Shown piece by piece: positions 57,611-64,000 of a stretch of 64,000 bases of DNA. The DNA comes from JBEKYD01 sp052148435 (lineage in GTDB: Bacteria > Acidobacteriota > Terriglobia > Bryobacterales > Bryobacteraceae), in assembly GCA_052148435.1 (NCBI GenBank), contig JBKQIF010000041.1:1-64000 (forward strand), written 5' to 3'. Under the pieces are notes generated by a model. The model was not told the origin of the DNA, did not search any database, and worked only from the letters and a program-made list of their open reading frames with translations. The stretch's first letter is position 1, and each line of letters begins with the position of its first letter. A program made the position numbers and the translations under genes.

Positions 57611-58888
57611 GTGAAACCACTTTCCGCGATGCTGGCGTGCGGCTTTCTTGTCCTTGGGCTCCTGGTATTGCCGGCGCCGTTCTTCGCGGCCGCACGGAAG
57701 AAGCCGGCGTCGGCCGCGCCATCGGCGGCGGCGCTGAAGCGGGTGAATGCGGCGCTGGACGATCCGCCGGACCAGCCTTTTGACCAGCCGGGGGCGTTGG
57801 CGCCGGTGTTCGAGCAGCTCTTGCGCATGAGCGCCAACGGCGATCAGCCGCCACTGCACGTGATTCAGTTTGGCGATTCGCACACCGCCGCGGACGAGTG
57901 GACGGGAGGGTTGCGGGATGAGTTCCAGCAGCGCTTCGGCAACGGGGGATCGGGATTTTCGCTCGCCGGCCGGCCGTTCTTGGGTTACCGGCGTTTCGAT
58001 ATTCGCGGCGGTGGCAGCACGCTTTGGCGCTCCGAAGGGTTGCGGACCGGGGCGGGCGACGGTTTCTTCGGGCTGGGCGGCGTGAGCATCGAAACCACGC
58101 GCGCCGGGCAATCGGTCTATGCCCAGGGGGAATGCGATTCGCTCGAAGTGGATTACCTGGTCCAGCCGGACGGCGGCTCGGTAGCGGTTTACGTGGACGA
58201 CGAGCGGCGCGACGAAATCTCCACCGCCGGCGACCAGATGGCCCCGGGAGCGGTCCGGTACGACCTTTCGCCCGGCCTGCATTCCTTCAGGGTGGTGACG
58301 CTCGAATCCCGCCCCGTGCGCCTGTTCGGATGGGTAGCCGACCGCAACGCCGGGGTTACTTACGAGGCCCTGGGGATTAACGGCGCCGAAGCCGGGGTCA
58401 TGCTGAAGTGGAACGAAATCATGTTGGCGACCTACCTGCAAAGAAGAAACCCGGCGATGATCGTGCTGTCCTACGGCACCAACGAAGCGAGCGATCCAAG
58501 CTGGACCCAGGAAGGGTATGCGGCCATGTTTTCCTCTCTGCTGGCGCAGCTTCGGCAGGCCGCGCCCACGGCTTCGATCCTGGTGCTCGGGCCCGGCGAC
58601 CGGTGGTCCCGCACCCGTTACAGCATCCGGCTGGTAGCCGGCATCGATTGGGTGATCGAGGCACAGAAGCGCGCCTGCCTGGCCAATCGCTGCGCTTACT
58701 GGGATACGCGCGAGCGGATGGGCGGCAGGGGGTCTATGCGGGATTGGGTATATGCCGGCTTGGGACAAAACGATTACGTACACTTCACCGCGCCCGGCTA
58801 TCGGCGTCTGGCGGAGGTGCTGTTCGCCGATCTGATGGGGCAATACGAAATTTATAAGAAGGCTCGCACGGAGGAAACAGGCTTCTAA
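57611..58888 (+). CDS. SGNH-family acyltransferase/esterase, second paralogue
   Basis: The 425-residue protein repeats the layout of the upstream SGNH gene: N-terminal hydrophobic segment (LACGFLVLGLLVLPAPFFAA), Ser90 in IQFGDSHTAADEW, GTNE around 289-292 and Asp388-x2-His391 (NDYVHFTAPGY). It also carries a beta insert between Ser90 and GTNE. GTG 57611 is taken as start; ATG 57629 is possible. Its stop codon overlaps the ATG of the acyl carrier protein gene by 1 base (TAATG), so translation is coupled. Having two such paralogues suggests one transfers and one removes acyl groups, or that they use different glycans. Confidence 0.87.
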   Translation: MKPLSAMLACGFLVLGLLVLPAPFFAAARKKPASAAPSAAALKRVNAALDDPPDQPFDQPGALAPVFEQLLRMSANGDQPPLHVIQFGDSHTAADEWTGGLRDEFQQRFGNGGSGFSLAGRPFLGYRRFDIRGGGSTLWRSEGLRTGAGDGFFGLGGVSIETTRAGQSVYAQGECDSLEVDYLVQPDGGSVAVYVDDERRDEISTAGDQMAPGAVRYDLSPGLHSFRVVTLESRPVRLFGWVADRNAGVTYEALGINGAEAGVMLKWNEIMLATYLQRRNPAMIVLSYGTNEASDPSWTQEGYAAMFSSLLAQLRQAAPTASILVLGPGDRWSRTRYSIRLVAGIDWVIEAQKRACLANRCAYWDTRERMGGRGSMRDWVYAGLGQNDYVHFTAPGYRRLAEVLFADLMGQYEIYKKARTEETGF

Positions 58889-59121
58889 TGGATAACAAGG
58901 CCAAAATTAGCAGGATCGTCAAAAGTTTCGCCGCCGAACCGGTGGACCCGGCGCCCGGCGAATCGCTGTTCGAATCGGGGCTGCTCGATTCGTTTTCACT
59001 GGCCGACCTGGTGACCGAACTCGAAAAGGAGTTCGCCATCAAGGTCCCGGATTCGGACCTGGTGCCGCGAAAGTTCGATTCCATCGACCGCATCGAAGCC
59101 TACGTGGCTTCGAAATCCTGA
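58888..59121 (+). CDS. Dedicated acyl carrier protein
   Basis: The 77-residue protein has an acyl carrier protein fold with the phosphopantetheine-attachment Ser35 in LLDSFSLADL. Helix I and III patterns (SRIVKSFAA; SIDRIEAYVA) fit. It is acidic and small, the usual carrier. Its ATG overlaps the preceding SGNH stop codon, and the KAS III-like gene begins 1 bp after its stop (TGACATGG). Such tight coupling means it probably serves this cassette rather than general fatty-acid synthesis. Confidence 0.9.
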   Translation: MDNKAKISRIVKSFAAEPVDPAPGESLFESGLLDSFSLADLVTELEKEFAIKVPDSDLVPRKFDSIDRIEAYVASKS

Positions 59122-59122
59122 C

Positions 59123-60067
59123 ATGGCTTTCCTTCGTGGGTTTGGATGCTACCTGCCCGCGCGCGTGGTAGACAACGCCGAACTGGCGCCCATGGTGGGG
59201 GCCGATCCGGCCTGGCTGCTGCACGCCACGGGGATCGACCAGCGGCGTTTCGCGGCCGATGGCGAAACGGTTTCGAGCCTCGGAACCGAAGCGGCGCGCG
59301 ATTGCCTGGAACGCTGTCGAGCCACGGCGGGCGAAGTGGGGCTGGTGATCGCCGCCAGCGGATCCGGCGAGTATCGCTTTCCCGGCCCGGCCACAGCCAT
59401 CGCCAGGGGTTTAGGCATTCAGGGTGTGCCGGCCATCGATTTGCCGATGGCGAGCGCAGGTTCGCTCTTCGGGCTTTCGCTGGCGGGCGGACTGGCGCAC
59501 CAGTACGGCAACGTGCTGGTGGTGGGCAGCGAAATCATGTCTCGGGTGGTGCGCCTCGAGCCGCCCAGCCGCGATACGGCGATCCTGTTCGGCGATGGCG
59601 CGGGCGCGTGTCTGGTGAGCGCCGCGGACGGTTTCGCCGAAATCCGGGATTCGCTGCTGGCGAGCGACGGCGAATTCGCCGAAGCCTTGCGCCTGTGCCT
59701 GGATGCGCCGCTCTACATGGATGGGCGCACCATCATTCTCCACGCGTCCCGCAAATTGCCGCGGGCCATTCTGCAATTGCTGGAACGAAACCGCCTCCAG
59801 CCGTACGACGTGGGCGCCTATATCCTGCACCAGGCCAATCTCAACCTGATTACCCGTGTGGCCCACGCCGTGGGAGCGCCGGAATCGCGGTTCTTCCGCA
59901 ACCTGGCGCGCTACGGCAACACTTCGTCGGCGTCCATGCTGATCGCCGCCGCGGAGTGGCGGGCTGGCAGCCAGGAAAAGCTGGCGCAGCCGGTGGTCTT
60001 CGCCGCTTTCGGCGCCGGGTTGAACTGGGGCGCCGTGCTGGCTGTGCCGCCGGGGGCTATGCCGTGA
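59123..60067 (+). CDS. KAS III (FabH)-like protein with Ser in place of catalytic Cys
   Basis: The 314-residue protein has the thiolase fold of beta-ketoacyl-ACP synthase III. His236 in ILHQANLNLI and Asn266 in RYGNTSSASM match the catalytic His and Asn. The nucleophile position, in DLPMASAGSLFGL (normally A-A-C-S-G), is Ser111 instead of Cys. Members of the family with this change (for example DpsC-like starter-unit enzymes) use the Ser for acyl transfer. I infer that it charges or edits an acyl group on the adjacent carrier protein. It overlaps the following opposing gene's stop by 11 bp. Confidence 0.9.
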   Translation: MAFLRGFGCYLPARVVDNAELAPMVGADPAWLLHATGIDQRRFAADGETVSSLGTEAARDCLERCRATAGEVGLVIAASGSGEYRFPGPATAIARGLGIQGVPAIDLPMASAGSLFGLSLAGGLAHQYGNVLVVGSEIMSRVVRLEPPSRDTAILFGDGAGACLVSAADGFAEIRDSLLASDGEFAEALRLCLDAPLYMDGRTIILHASRKLPRAILQLLERNRLQPYDVGAYILHQANLNLITRVAHAVGAPESRFFRNLARYGNTSSASMLIAAAEWRAGSQEKLAQPVVFAAFGAGLNWGAVLAVPPGAMP

Positions 60068-61013
60068 CCGGGGGCACCAGCGTCTTAAGGAATTCGTGCG
60101 CCACGCGGAAGCCGCGTTTGTACTGTTCGGTGAAGTTGCTGCCGTCGTACCCTGGGTAGTAGAACTGGTCTTCGTTCTCGATGTTCATGGCTCCGGTGTA
60201 GCCGACTTCGGAGAGCACCGAGAAAAACCCCTTCCAATCCACCGAGCCGTATCCGGGCACGCGGAAACGCCACCAGCGGGCATGGTCCACGGGCTGGATG
60301 CCGTCGCGTTTCAGCACGTGCCAGAGAATCTCCGTGTCTTTGAGGTGGACGTCGTAAATCTTGTCGGCGAATTCGCGCGCCGCCGCTACCGGGTCCATGA
60401 ACTGCCACACCAGGTGCGACGGATCGAACTGCAGGCCCACGTGCGGGCTGTCGTGGAAGGCTTTGAAGAGCGCTTCCCAGCCCACCGGTCCGGTGGCGAT
60501 GTTGGGCCCGCCGGCGTAGGGCTCCCACAGAATGCGCACTTTGTTCTTCTCGCAGGCAGCGAAGTATTTCTCGGTGTAGACCTTGACGATCTCATCCGCC
60601 TGCTGCTCGAGCCCCATGTTCGGGATGGTGCCGCTCTGGCCGCCGATGTTGGGGATGCCGAGCTTGCCGCACAGGTCCAGGCACTTAACGGTGTAGGCGT
60701 TCTGGCGGTCGCGTTTGGCGGGGTCCGGATCGATGTGGTTGCCGTCCACGCCCAGCGAGGAAATGTAGATACCGCTTTTGGCGATATTGCCCTTGATGGC
60801 GGCGATGGCGGCATCGTCCACCTGGTCGGGATTGATCCGGAGTTGCGCGCTGGTAAAGCCTTCGGCCTTGACGAATTCCAGGTTGGAATCCGAGTACTGC
60901 ATCAGGACGCCGAGCCTGGGTTTCCAGTTCGGCGGGCGGTTGCGCTGCGCCTGGGCGGCGGCGGCCGCGGCAGCGGATATGGCGGTAAGAACGGTGCGTC
61001 GCGTAACGGTCAC
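60057..61013 (-). CDS. Sugar phosphate isomerase/epimerase with signal-like N-terminus
   Basis: The 318-residue TIM-barrel protein has a Tat-like N-terminus (TRRTVLTAISAAAAAAAQA) from GTG 61013. Core motifs are RLGVLMQYSDSNLEFVKAEG, RILWEPYAGGPN (metal-site Glu region), HVGLQFDPSHLVWQFMDP and DVHLKDTEILWHV. It is an exported xylose-isomerase-like epimerase of the type found at 39957-40790 but only distantly similar. It runs convergently toward the KAS III-like gene. An alternative start at 61049 gives a longer basic N-terminus. Confidence 0.88.
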   Translation of the reverse strand: MTVTRRTVLTAISAAAAAAAQAQRNRPPNWKPRLGVLMQYSDSNLEFVKAEGFTSAQLRINPDQVDDAAIAAIKGNIAKSGIYISSLGVDGNHIDPDPAKRDRQNAYTVKCLDLCGKLGIPNIGGQSGTIPNMGLEQQADEIVKVYTEKYFAACEKNKVRILWEPYAGGPNIATGPVGWEALFKAFHDSPHVGLQFDPSHLVWQFMDPVAAAREFADKIYDVHLKDTEILWHVLKRDGIQPVDHARWWRFRVPGYGSVDWKGFFSVLSEVGYTGAMNIENEDQFYYPGYDGSNFTEQYKRGFRVAHEFLKTLVPPVTA

Positions 61014-61070
61014 GAAACGACGATACTCCGCAAGCGGGCGCGTGCGCAAGCCTCCGGCGCGGCTGGATGG

Positions 61071-61190
61071 CTGGTGAGCGCCGCGGCCGGTTTTGCCAAA
61101 ACCCGGATTCGGTGCTGGCCCGCGACGGCGAATTCGCCGAAGCGGTGAGGGTTACACCTGGATGCGCCGTTCTCCATGGATGGGCGCACC
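61071..61190 (+). pseudogene. 120-bp decayed copy of the KAS III-like gene
   Basis: This stretch aligns with 59612-59731 inside the KAS III-like gene over the same 120 bp. It starts CTGGTGAGCGCCGCGG and ends ATGGATGGGCGCACC in both. One base is lost near the middle and one is gained later, which shifts the frame, and about 20 substitutions are scattered. Neither flank shows homology. It lies between the epimerase and the antitoxin gene and encodes nothing. Confidence 0.85.
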
Positions 61191-61285
61191 CGAGGGTCCA
61201 ACGAGCCAACTCCAGGTTCCGACAGGCGCTCTGGGGTCGAGCCAGCAGCGCAGCACCACGTGGCTAGATCTTCTATACTGATGGC

Positions 61286-61501
61286 GTGCAGGCACACTGG
61301 AGAGAGACTACGGTCGGCGAGCATGGCGAACTCCTTTTGGAGGGCCTTCCATTCGAGGCTGGCCAGCCGGTCGAAGTGTTGGTGATTTCGAAAAGGGCTG
61401 GACCCGCGACCGCCGGGGACCGCAGTCTCCGAAATTCGGTTCTCGAGTACCGTGAGCCGCTCGAGCCCGTCGCGAACGAGGACTGGGACGCCTTACAGTG
61501 A
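61286..61501 (+). CDS. Probable antitoxin of a PIN-toxin pair
   Basis: The 71-residue product (QAHWRETTVGEHGELLLEGL, FEAGQPVEVLVISK) has a short N-terminal beta segment typical of AbrB/MazE-like or similar antitoxins, then an acidic Trp-containing C-terminus (ANEDWDAL) that could bind the toxin. It overlaps the toxin gene by 4 bp. Family is weakly assigned; the role is mainly from context. Confidence 0.65.
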   Translation: MQAHWRETTVGEHGELLLEGLPFEAGQPVEVLVISKRAGPATAGDRSLRNSVLEYREPLEPVANEDWDALQ

Positions 61502-61887
61502 TATTGCTGGATACCCACATTTGGATCTGGTGGGTTTCTCGGCCCGATCGGTTGCAGCCCAGGCACCGCGAGCTTCTCGAACTCGGTCCTGACCGCGTCT
61601 TCGGCGTGAGCGTCATCTCGTGTTGGGAAGTCGCCAAGCTGGTGGAGTACGGAAGGCTGAAGCTGGATCGGACAGTCGGGCTTTGGATGGAAAGCGCCCT
61701 TGCTGGGCCGGGTGTGTCTCTCCTGCACCTGCAGCCGCGAATCGTGGTGGAATCCACTCAATTGCCGCAACCTTTCCATCGCGATCCAGCCGACCAATTG
61801 CTGGTGGCAACGGCCCGCGTGCTTCAGTGTCCTATTATGACTGAGGACACCAGGATTGCGGCCTATCCGCATGTCCGGCTTGCCTGA
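61498..61887 (+). CDS. vapC: VapC-type PIN-domain toxin
   Basis: The 129-residue protein is a PIN-domain ribonuclease of the VapC class. Acidic active-site residues are Asp5 in LLDTHIWIWW, Glu44 in SCWEVAKLVE, Asp96/Asp99 in FHRDPADQLLVATA, and Asp117 in TEDTRI. It is translationally coupled to the upstream antitoxin gene (GTGA overlap). It should cleave RNA, commonly tRNA, when released from the antitoxin. Confidence 0.88.
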   Translation: MILLDTHIWIWWVSRPDRLQPRHRELLELGPDRVFGVSVISCWEVAKLVEYGRLKLDRTVGLWMESALAGPGVSLLHLQPRIVVESTQLPQPFHRDPADQLLVATARVLQCPIMTEDTRIAAYPHVRLA

Positions 61888-61919
61888 CCAGATAGCATCA
61901 CCGCAAAACGCCGATCACA

Positions 61920-62564
61920 TCATCCTTCGCTAGAGAGTTTCATGGCGTCCCGGAAGGCCTCAAAGAGCTTGGCGTCCGGCCAGTCCGCACGATCCTCGGG
62001 ATGCCACTGCACCGCCAGCACGAAACGCTTTCCGGGCAACTCCAGCGCCTCGATTACGTTGTCCGGCGCTCTCGCGGCAACCACAAGCCCGCTTGCCACC
62101 TGGTCCACGCATTGATGGTGGCGTGAATTCACGGCGTATTGGTCGACTTCCAGGAGCGATTTCAGCCTGCTGCCGGATGCGACCGTTATCGCGTGTCCCG
62201 CCTGCTGCTGAGGGCAGAGGTGTCCCTCAATGTGCTGGACCAGCGTACCTCCCAGGGCAACGTTGAACAATTGGAGCCCGCGGCAGATCGCAAGAACCGG
62301 GAGGTTGCGGTCCAGCGCCTCGCGTAACAGGGCGGTCTCCAGGCTGTCTCGATCGTGGTCCGGTGGGCCCGTTTCGGGGCGGCGCGGGGCGCCGTACAAC
62401 GCGGGATCGACATCGGATCCTCCGGCGAGCAGCAGGCCGTCGAGACCGGCAAGGCCGGTGGCATTCTCAACTGGTTTTATGCCGGCGGCAGCCAGCGCTT
62501 CACGGTAGGAACCGCGCTTACTTTCCGGCGTGCGGCTTCCAAATGGCAGCGCGACTCTGATCAT
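61920..62564 (-). CDS. Peptidase C26/gamma-glutamyl-GABA hydrolase-like protein
   Basis: The 214-residue class I glutamine amidotransferase-like protein matches PuuD-type hydrolases, which release GABA from gamma-glutamyl-GABA in putrescine breakdown. The Cys is in LPVLAICRGLQLFNVALGG, and the His-Glu pair is in LAVQWHPEDR. GLLLAGGSDVDPALYG is a family signature. No putrescine genes surround it, so its substrate may differ. Confidence 0.88.
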   Translation of the reverse strand: MIRVALPFGSRTPESKRGSYREALAAAGIKPVENATGLAGLDGLLLAGGSDVDPALYGAPRRPETGPPDHDRDSLETALLREALDRNLPVLAICRGLQLFNVALGGTLVQHIEGHLCPQQQAGHAITVASGSRLKSLLEVDQYAVNSRHHQCVDQVASGLVVAARAPDNVIEALELPGKRFVLAVQWHPEDRADWPDAKLFEAFRDAMKLSSEG

Positions 62565-62633
62565 GCGGCAAACCTGGTTTCGATAACCAGTATGCCCCGC
62601 GGGAGGGCGATATGGGAAGCACGTCCCTTGCCC

Positions 62634-62672
62634 AGGCGCGACAGACGACGGAAAGCGATCGTCTGTCCCACT
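62634..62672. repeat. GACAGACGACGG..CGATCGTCTGTC hairpin
   Basis: GACAGACGACGGAAAGCGAT and CGATCGTCTGTCCC form a stem with a short loop. It is the compact copy of the repeat at 17503-17602. It lies just after the actin-like gene's stop. Confidence 0.65.
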
Positions 62673-63674
62673 TCAGCAGAGGGCGGCCATCAGGGCGCCG
62701 CGGGCGGTGGAATTGAGCGGGTCGGCCGAGACCCGGATTTCGGAAAGCCGCAGGGGCAGTTCGTGCGCGCGCATCACCTCGGCGAAACCCTCCAGGAAGC
62801 CCTGGGGCAACACGGTGCCTCCGCCCAGCACGAGCGGGACGGATTGGTCGATTCGGGGCAGTTTCTGCGAGGAGGCGATGTGGGCCTGGAGAGAATCAGC
62901 CAACGCCGTCATCATATCGCGGTAGTATACGTTCAGCGCGTTCTTCACGCGGTCGCCCGAAAAGCCGTTCAGGTGGAAGGATTGTTCCTTCTGCACCCGC
63001 AGGCGGGTGGCGCGGTCGCCGGTTACCAGGGCGCTCTGGGCATCGATGTAGTCGCCGGCCTTGGCAATGCTGTAGCTGATCACCGGAACCGAAAGCACGG
63101 CCAGGCAGACGTTGCACAGGCCGCTGCCGCAGGAAATTCCGATGCCGCTGAAGTTGGAGTTGCCCAGCTCGCCGAAGACCACGCTCAGGCCTTCCTCGAT
63201 CGGCGTGGCTTCATAGCCCAGTTCGGTCAGCATCTGGCGGATGGAAGCGGTGTGATACGCCAGGCCTCCTTCGCCGTTGTCGCCGGGGGCCGGAATGCTG
63301 AAAAAGACGCGCTGCCTGGGCGCCGCGGCCGTGCCGATCAGCCTGGCTACGATGCTGCGGACCACTGCCAGGCTGTGTGGCTCGTCGGGATTGAGCACGC
63401 CGTTCTTCATCGGGCGGCGGGTCTCCACGTGGAAGACTTCGGCAAAACGCTGCGCGTCGTTGCCGGCTACCAGCAGTTCGGAGCCTTGGACCTGGTGGAA
63501 CACGTTTTCGCGTTCCAGCAGGCTTTCGGCCAGTTTGGAATAGGGTAGCGTCAAGAAGGCGTTGAGCTGCGAGTCGTAGCGATATTTCTTTTCGTCCGCC
63601 CGGGCCACCACGATACGGCTTGTGCCCACGTCGAGGCCCAGAGGTTGGGTATAGGTCTGTTCAGCGTTGCTCAT
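62673..63674 (-). CDS. Actin-like ATPase (MreB/MamK-type fold)
   Basis: From ATG 63674 (AGG upstream) the 333-residue protein has the actin-superfamily phosphate-1 motif GLDVGTSRIVVAR, a phosphate-2-like GIGISCGSGLCNVCLAV and the adenosine-site LVLGGGTVLPQGF. It is distinct from MreB, FtsA, DnaK or ParM, and I know such proteins only as unassigned actin homologues, often in soil bacteria. It could form filaments for positioning or partitioning. A role is not evident from neighbours, and its own shape signals are only the ATP-binding site. Confidence 0.75.
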   Translation of the reverse strand: MSNAEQTYTQPLGLDVGTSRIVVARADEKKYRYDSQLNAFLTLPYSKLAESLLERENVFHQVQGSELLVAGNDAQRFAEVFHVETRRPMKNGVLNPDEPHSLAVVRSIVARLIGTAAAPRQRVFFSIPAPGDNGEGGLAYHTASIRQMLTELGYEATPIEEGLSVVFGELGNSNFSGIGISCGSGLCNVCLAVLSVPVISYSIAKAGDYIDAQSALVTGDRATRLRVQKEQSFHLNGFSGDRVKNALNVYYRDMMTALADSLQAHIASSQKLPRIDQSVPLVLGGGTVLPQGFLEGFAEVMRAHELPLRLSEIRVSADPLNSTARGALMAALC

Positions 63675-63762
63675 CGATTTACCTGCCATTCGATCCGCCG
63701 CGCGACGGTCTTCGGATCGGATTGATAGTTGCGCCAGGCGGGAATTTCTCTCAGATTTAAGA

Positions 63763-64000
63763 ATGGTTGAGATTCTTTGGGCGGCGCCGCCACTGCTAAA
63801 CGGGGACAGCTATAGCGACGCAATCATGCCGAATGCCACACAGCCACCGTCGCCGCGGCCCGTGGTCGATCGCATCGCCAGGCACATTGGCGATCCGGTG
63901 ACGCGGCTGCGCTTTCTCCGGATCGTCGGGCCGACGACGGTTCTTCCCCGGTGCAGGCGCCGGAAATATCTGATTCCGGTGGCGGCTGGCGCCGTGGCGG
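63763..64000 (+). CDS. Start of an unidentified gene, cut by the window end
   Basis: An open frame starts at ATG 63763 and includes a second ATG at 63826. It runs to the end with MPNATQPPSPRPVVDRIARH, then FLRIVGPTTVLPRCRRRKYL and IPVAAGAVA, which looks like a basic cytoplasmic N-terminus followed by a membrane helix. Neither start has a good ribosome-binding site. It is divergent from the actin-like gene. Too little is present to assign it. Confidence 0.45.
   Translation, partial: MVEILWAAPPLLNGDSYSDAIMPNATQPPSPRPVVDRIARHIGDPVTRLRFLRIVGPTTVLPRCRRRKYLIPVAAGAVA

Overview
The window is high-GC chromosomal DNA, most likely from a soil acidobacterium of the Solibacter/Bryobacter type (Acidobacteriota). 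This placement is inferred from gene content: an NHL-type secreted protein ending in a domain typical of Solibacter (the TIGR03437 type), a VWFA-related acidobacterial protein, Tat-exported sugar isomerase and Gfo/Idh/MocA proteins, a FecR/DUF6600-like Trp-rich protein, a 1,079-residue sortilin/BNR beta-propeller protein, and many dispersed palindromic intergenic repeats. Housekeeping genes are scattered among accessory genes: rsmE, lipA, rsmA/ksgA, clpP and an Rrf2 regulator.

Layout. 1-1.7 kb: a truncated tyrosine recombinase beside the 5' half of a tRNA-Gly gene, then a decayed IS1182-like transposase. 1.8-11.4 kb: rsmE, an Ldh-family dehydrogenase followed by lipA, small unknown genes, a ThuA remnant, an ECF sigma/anti-sigma pair, rsmA, an NHL protein, clpP and rrf2. 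11.7-17.5 kb: tRNA-Val(GAC) with a neighbouring tRNA fragment, a FecR-like protein, guanine deaminase, a PAS-LuxR regulator and a second ECF sigma/anti-sigma/secreted-protein operon. 17.7-25.8 kb: exported proteins (BNR propeller, S1/P1 nuclease, thioredoxin-like protein, HExxH protein, S41 protease). 26-35 kb: a minus-strand polysaccharide region with rmlA-rmlC-rmlB, three GT4 glycosyltransferases, a glycosyltransferase-methyltransferase fusion and a DUF3108 protein. 35-45 kb: a membrane protein, an orphan histidine-kinase dimerisation domain, glutathione peroxidase, an HDOD protein, a VWA protein, two Tat-exported sugar-metabolism proteins, and a TIM-barrel/SUMF1 fusion with two LacI-type operator palindromes upstream.

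45-48 kb holds a two-gene glycyl-radical enzyme operon. 48-50 kb is a scar: a type I restriction HsdR remnant sits against a 5'-truncated GH35-type beta-galactosidase. 50-54.6 kb carries an aldo/keto reductase, a ROK-type kinase, a PIG-L deacetylase and a dienelactone hydrolase. 54.6-60.1 kb holds the most unusual system: an MBOAT acyltransferase, two SGNH proteins, a dedicated acyl carrier protein and a KAS III homologue whose catalytic Cys is replaced by Ser. By analogy to Dlt, Pat and alginate O-acylation systems I read it as an envelope or exopolysaccharide acylation cassette whose acyl group may be supplied through its own carrier protein. A 120-bp decayed copy of the KAS III gene lies about 1.3 kb downstream. 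The window ends with a VapC-type toxin-antitoxin pair, a class I glutamine amidotransferase-like hydrolase, an actin-like ATPase and the start of an unidentified gene.

At least seven families of intergenic inverted repeats recur across the window. The most striking is a two-hairpin REP-like element that also occurs as facing pairs (REPIN-like).
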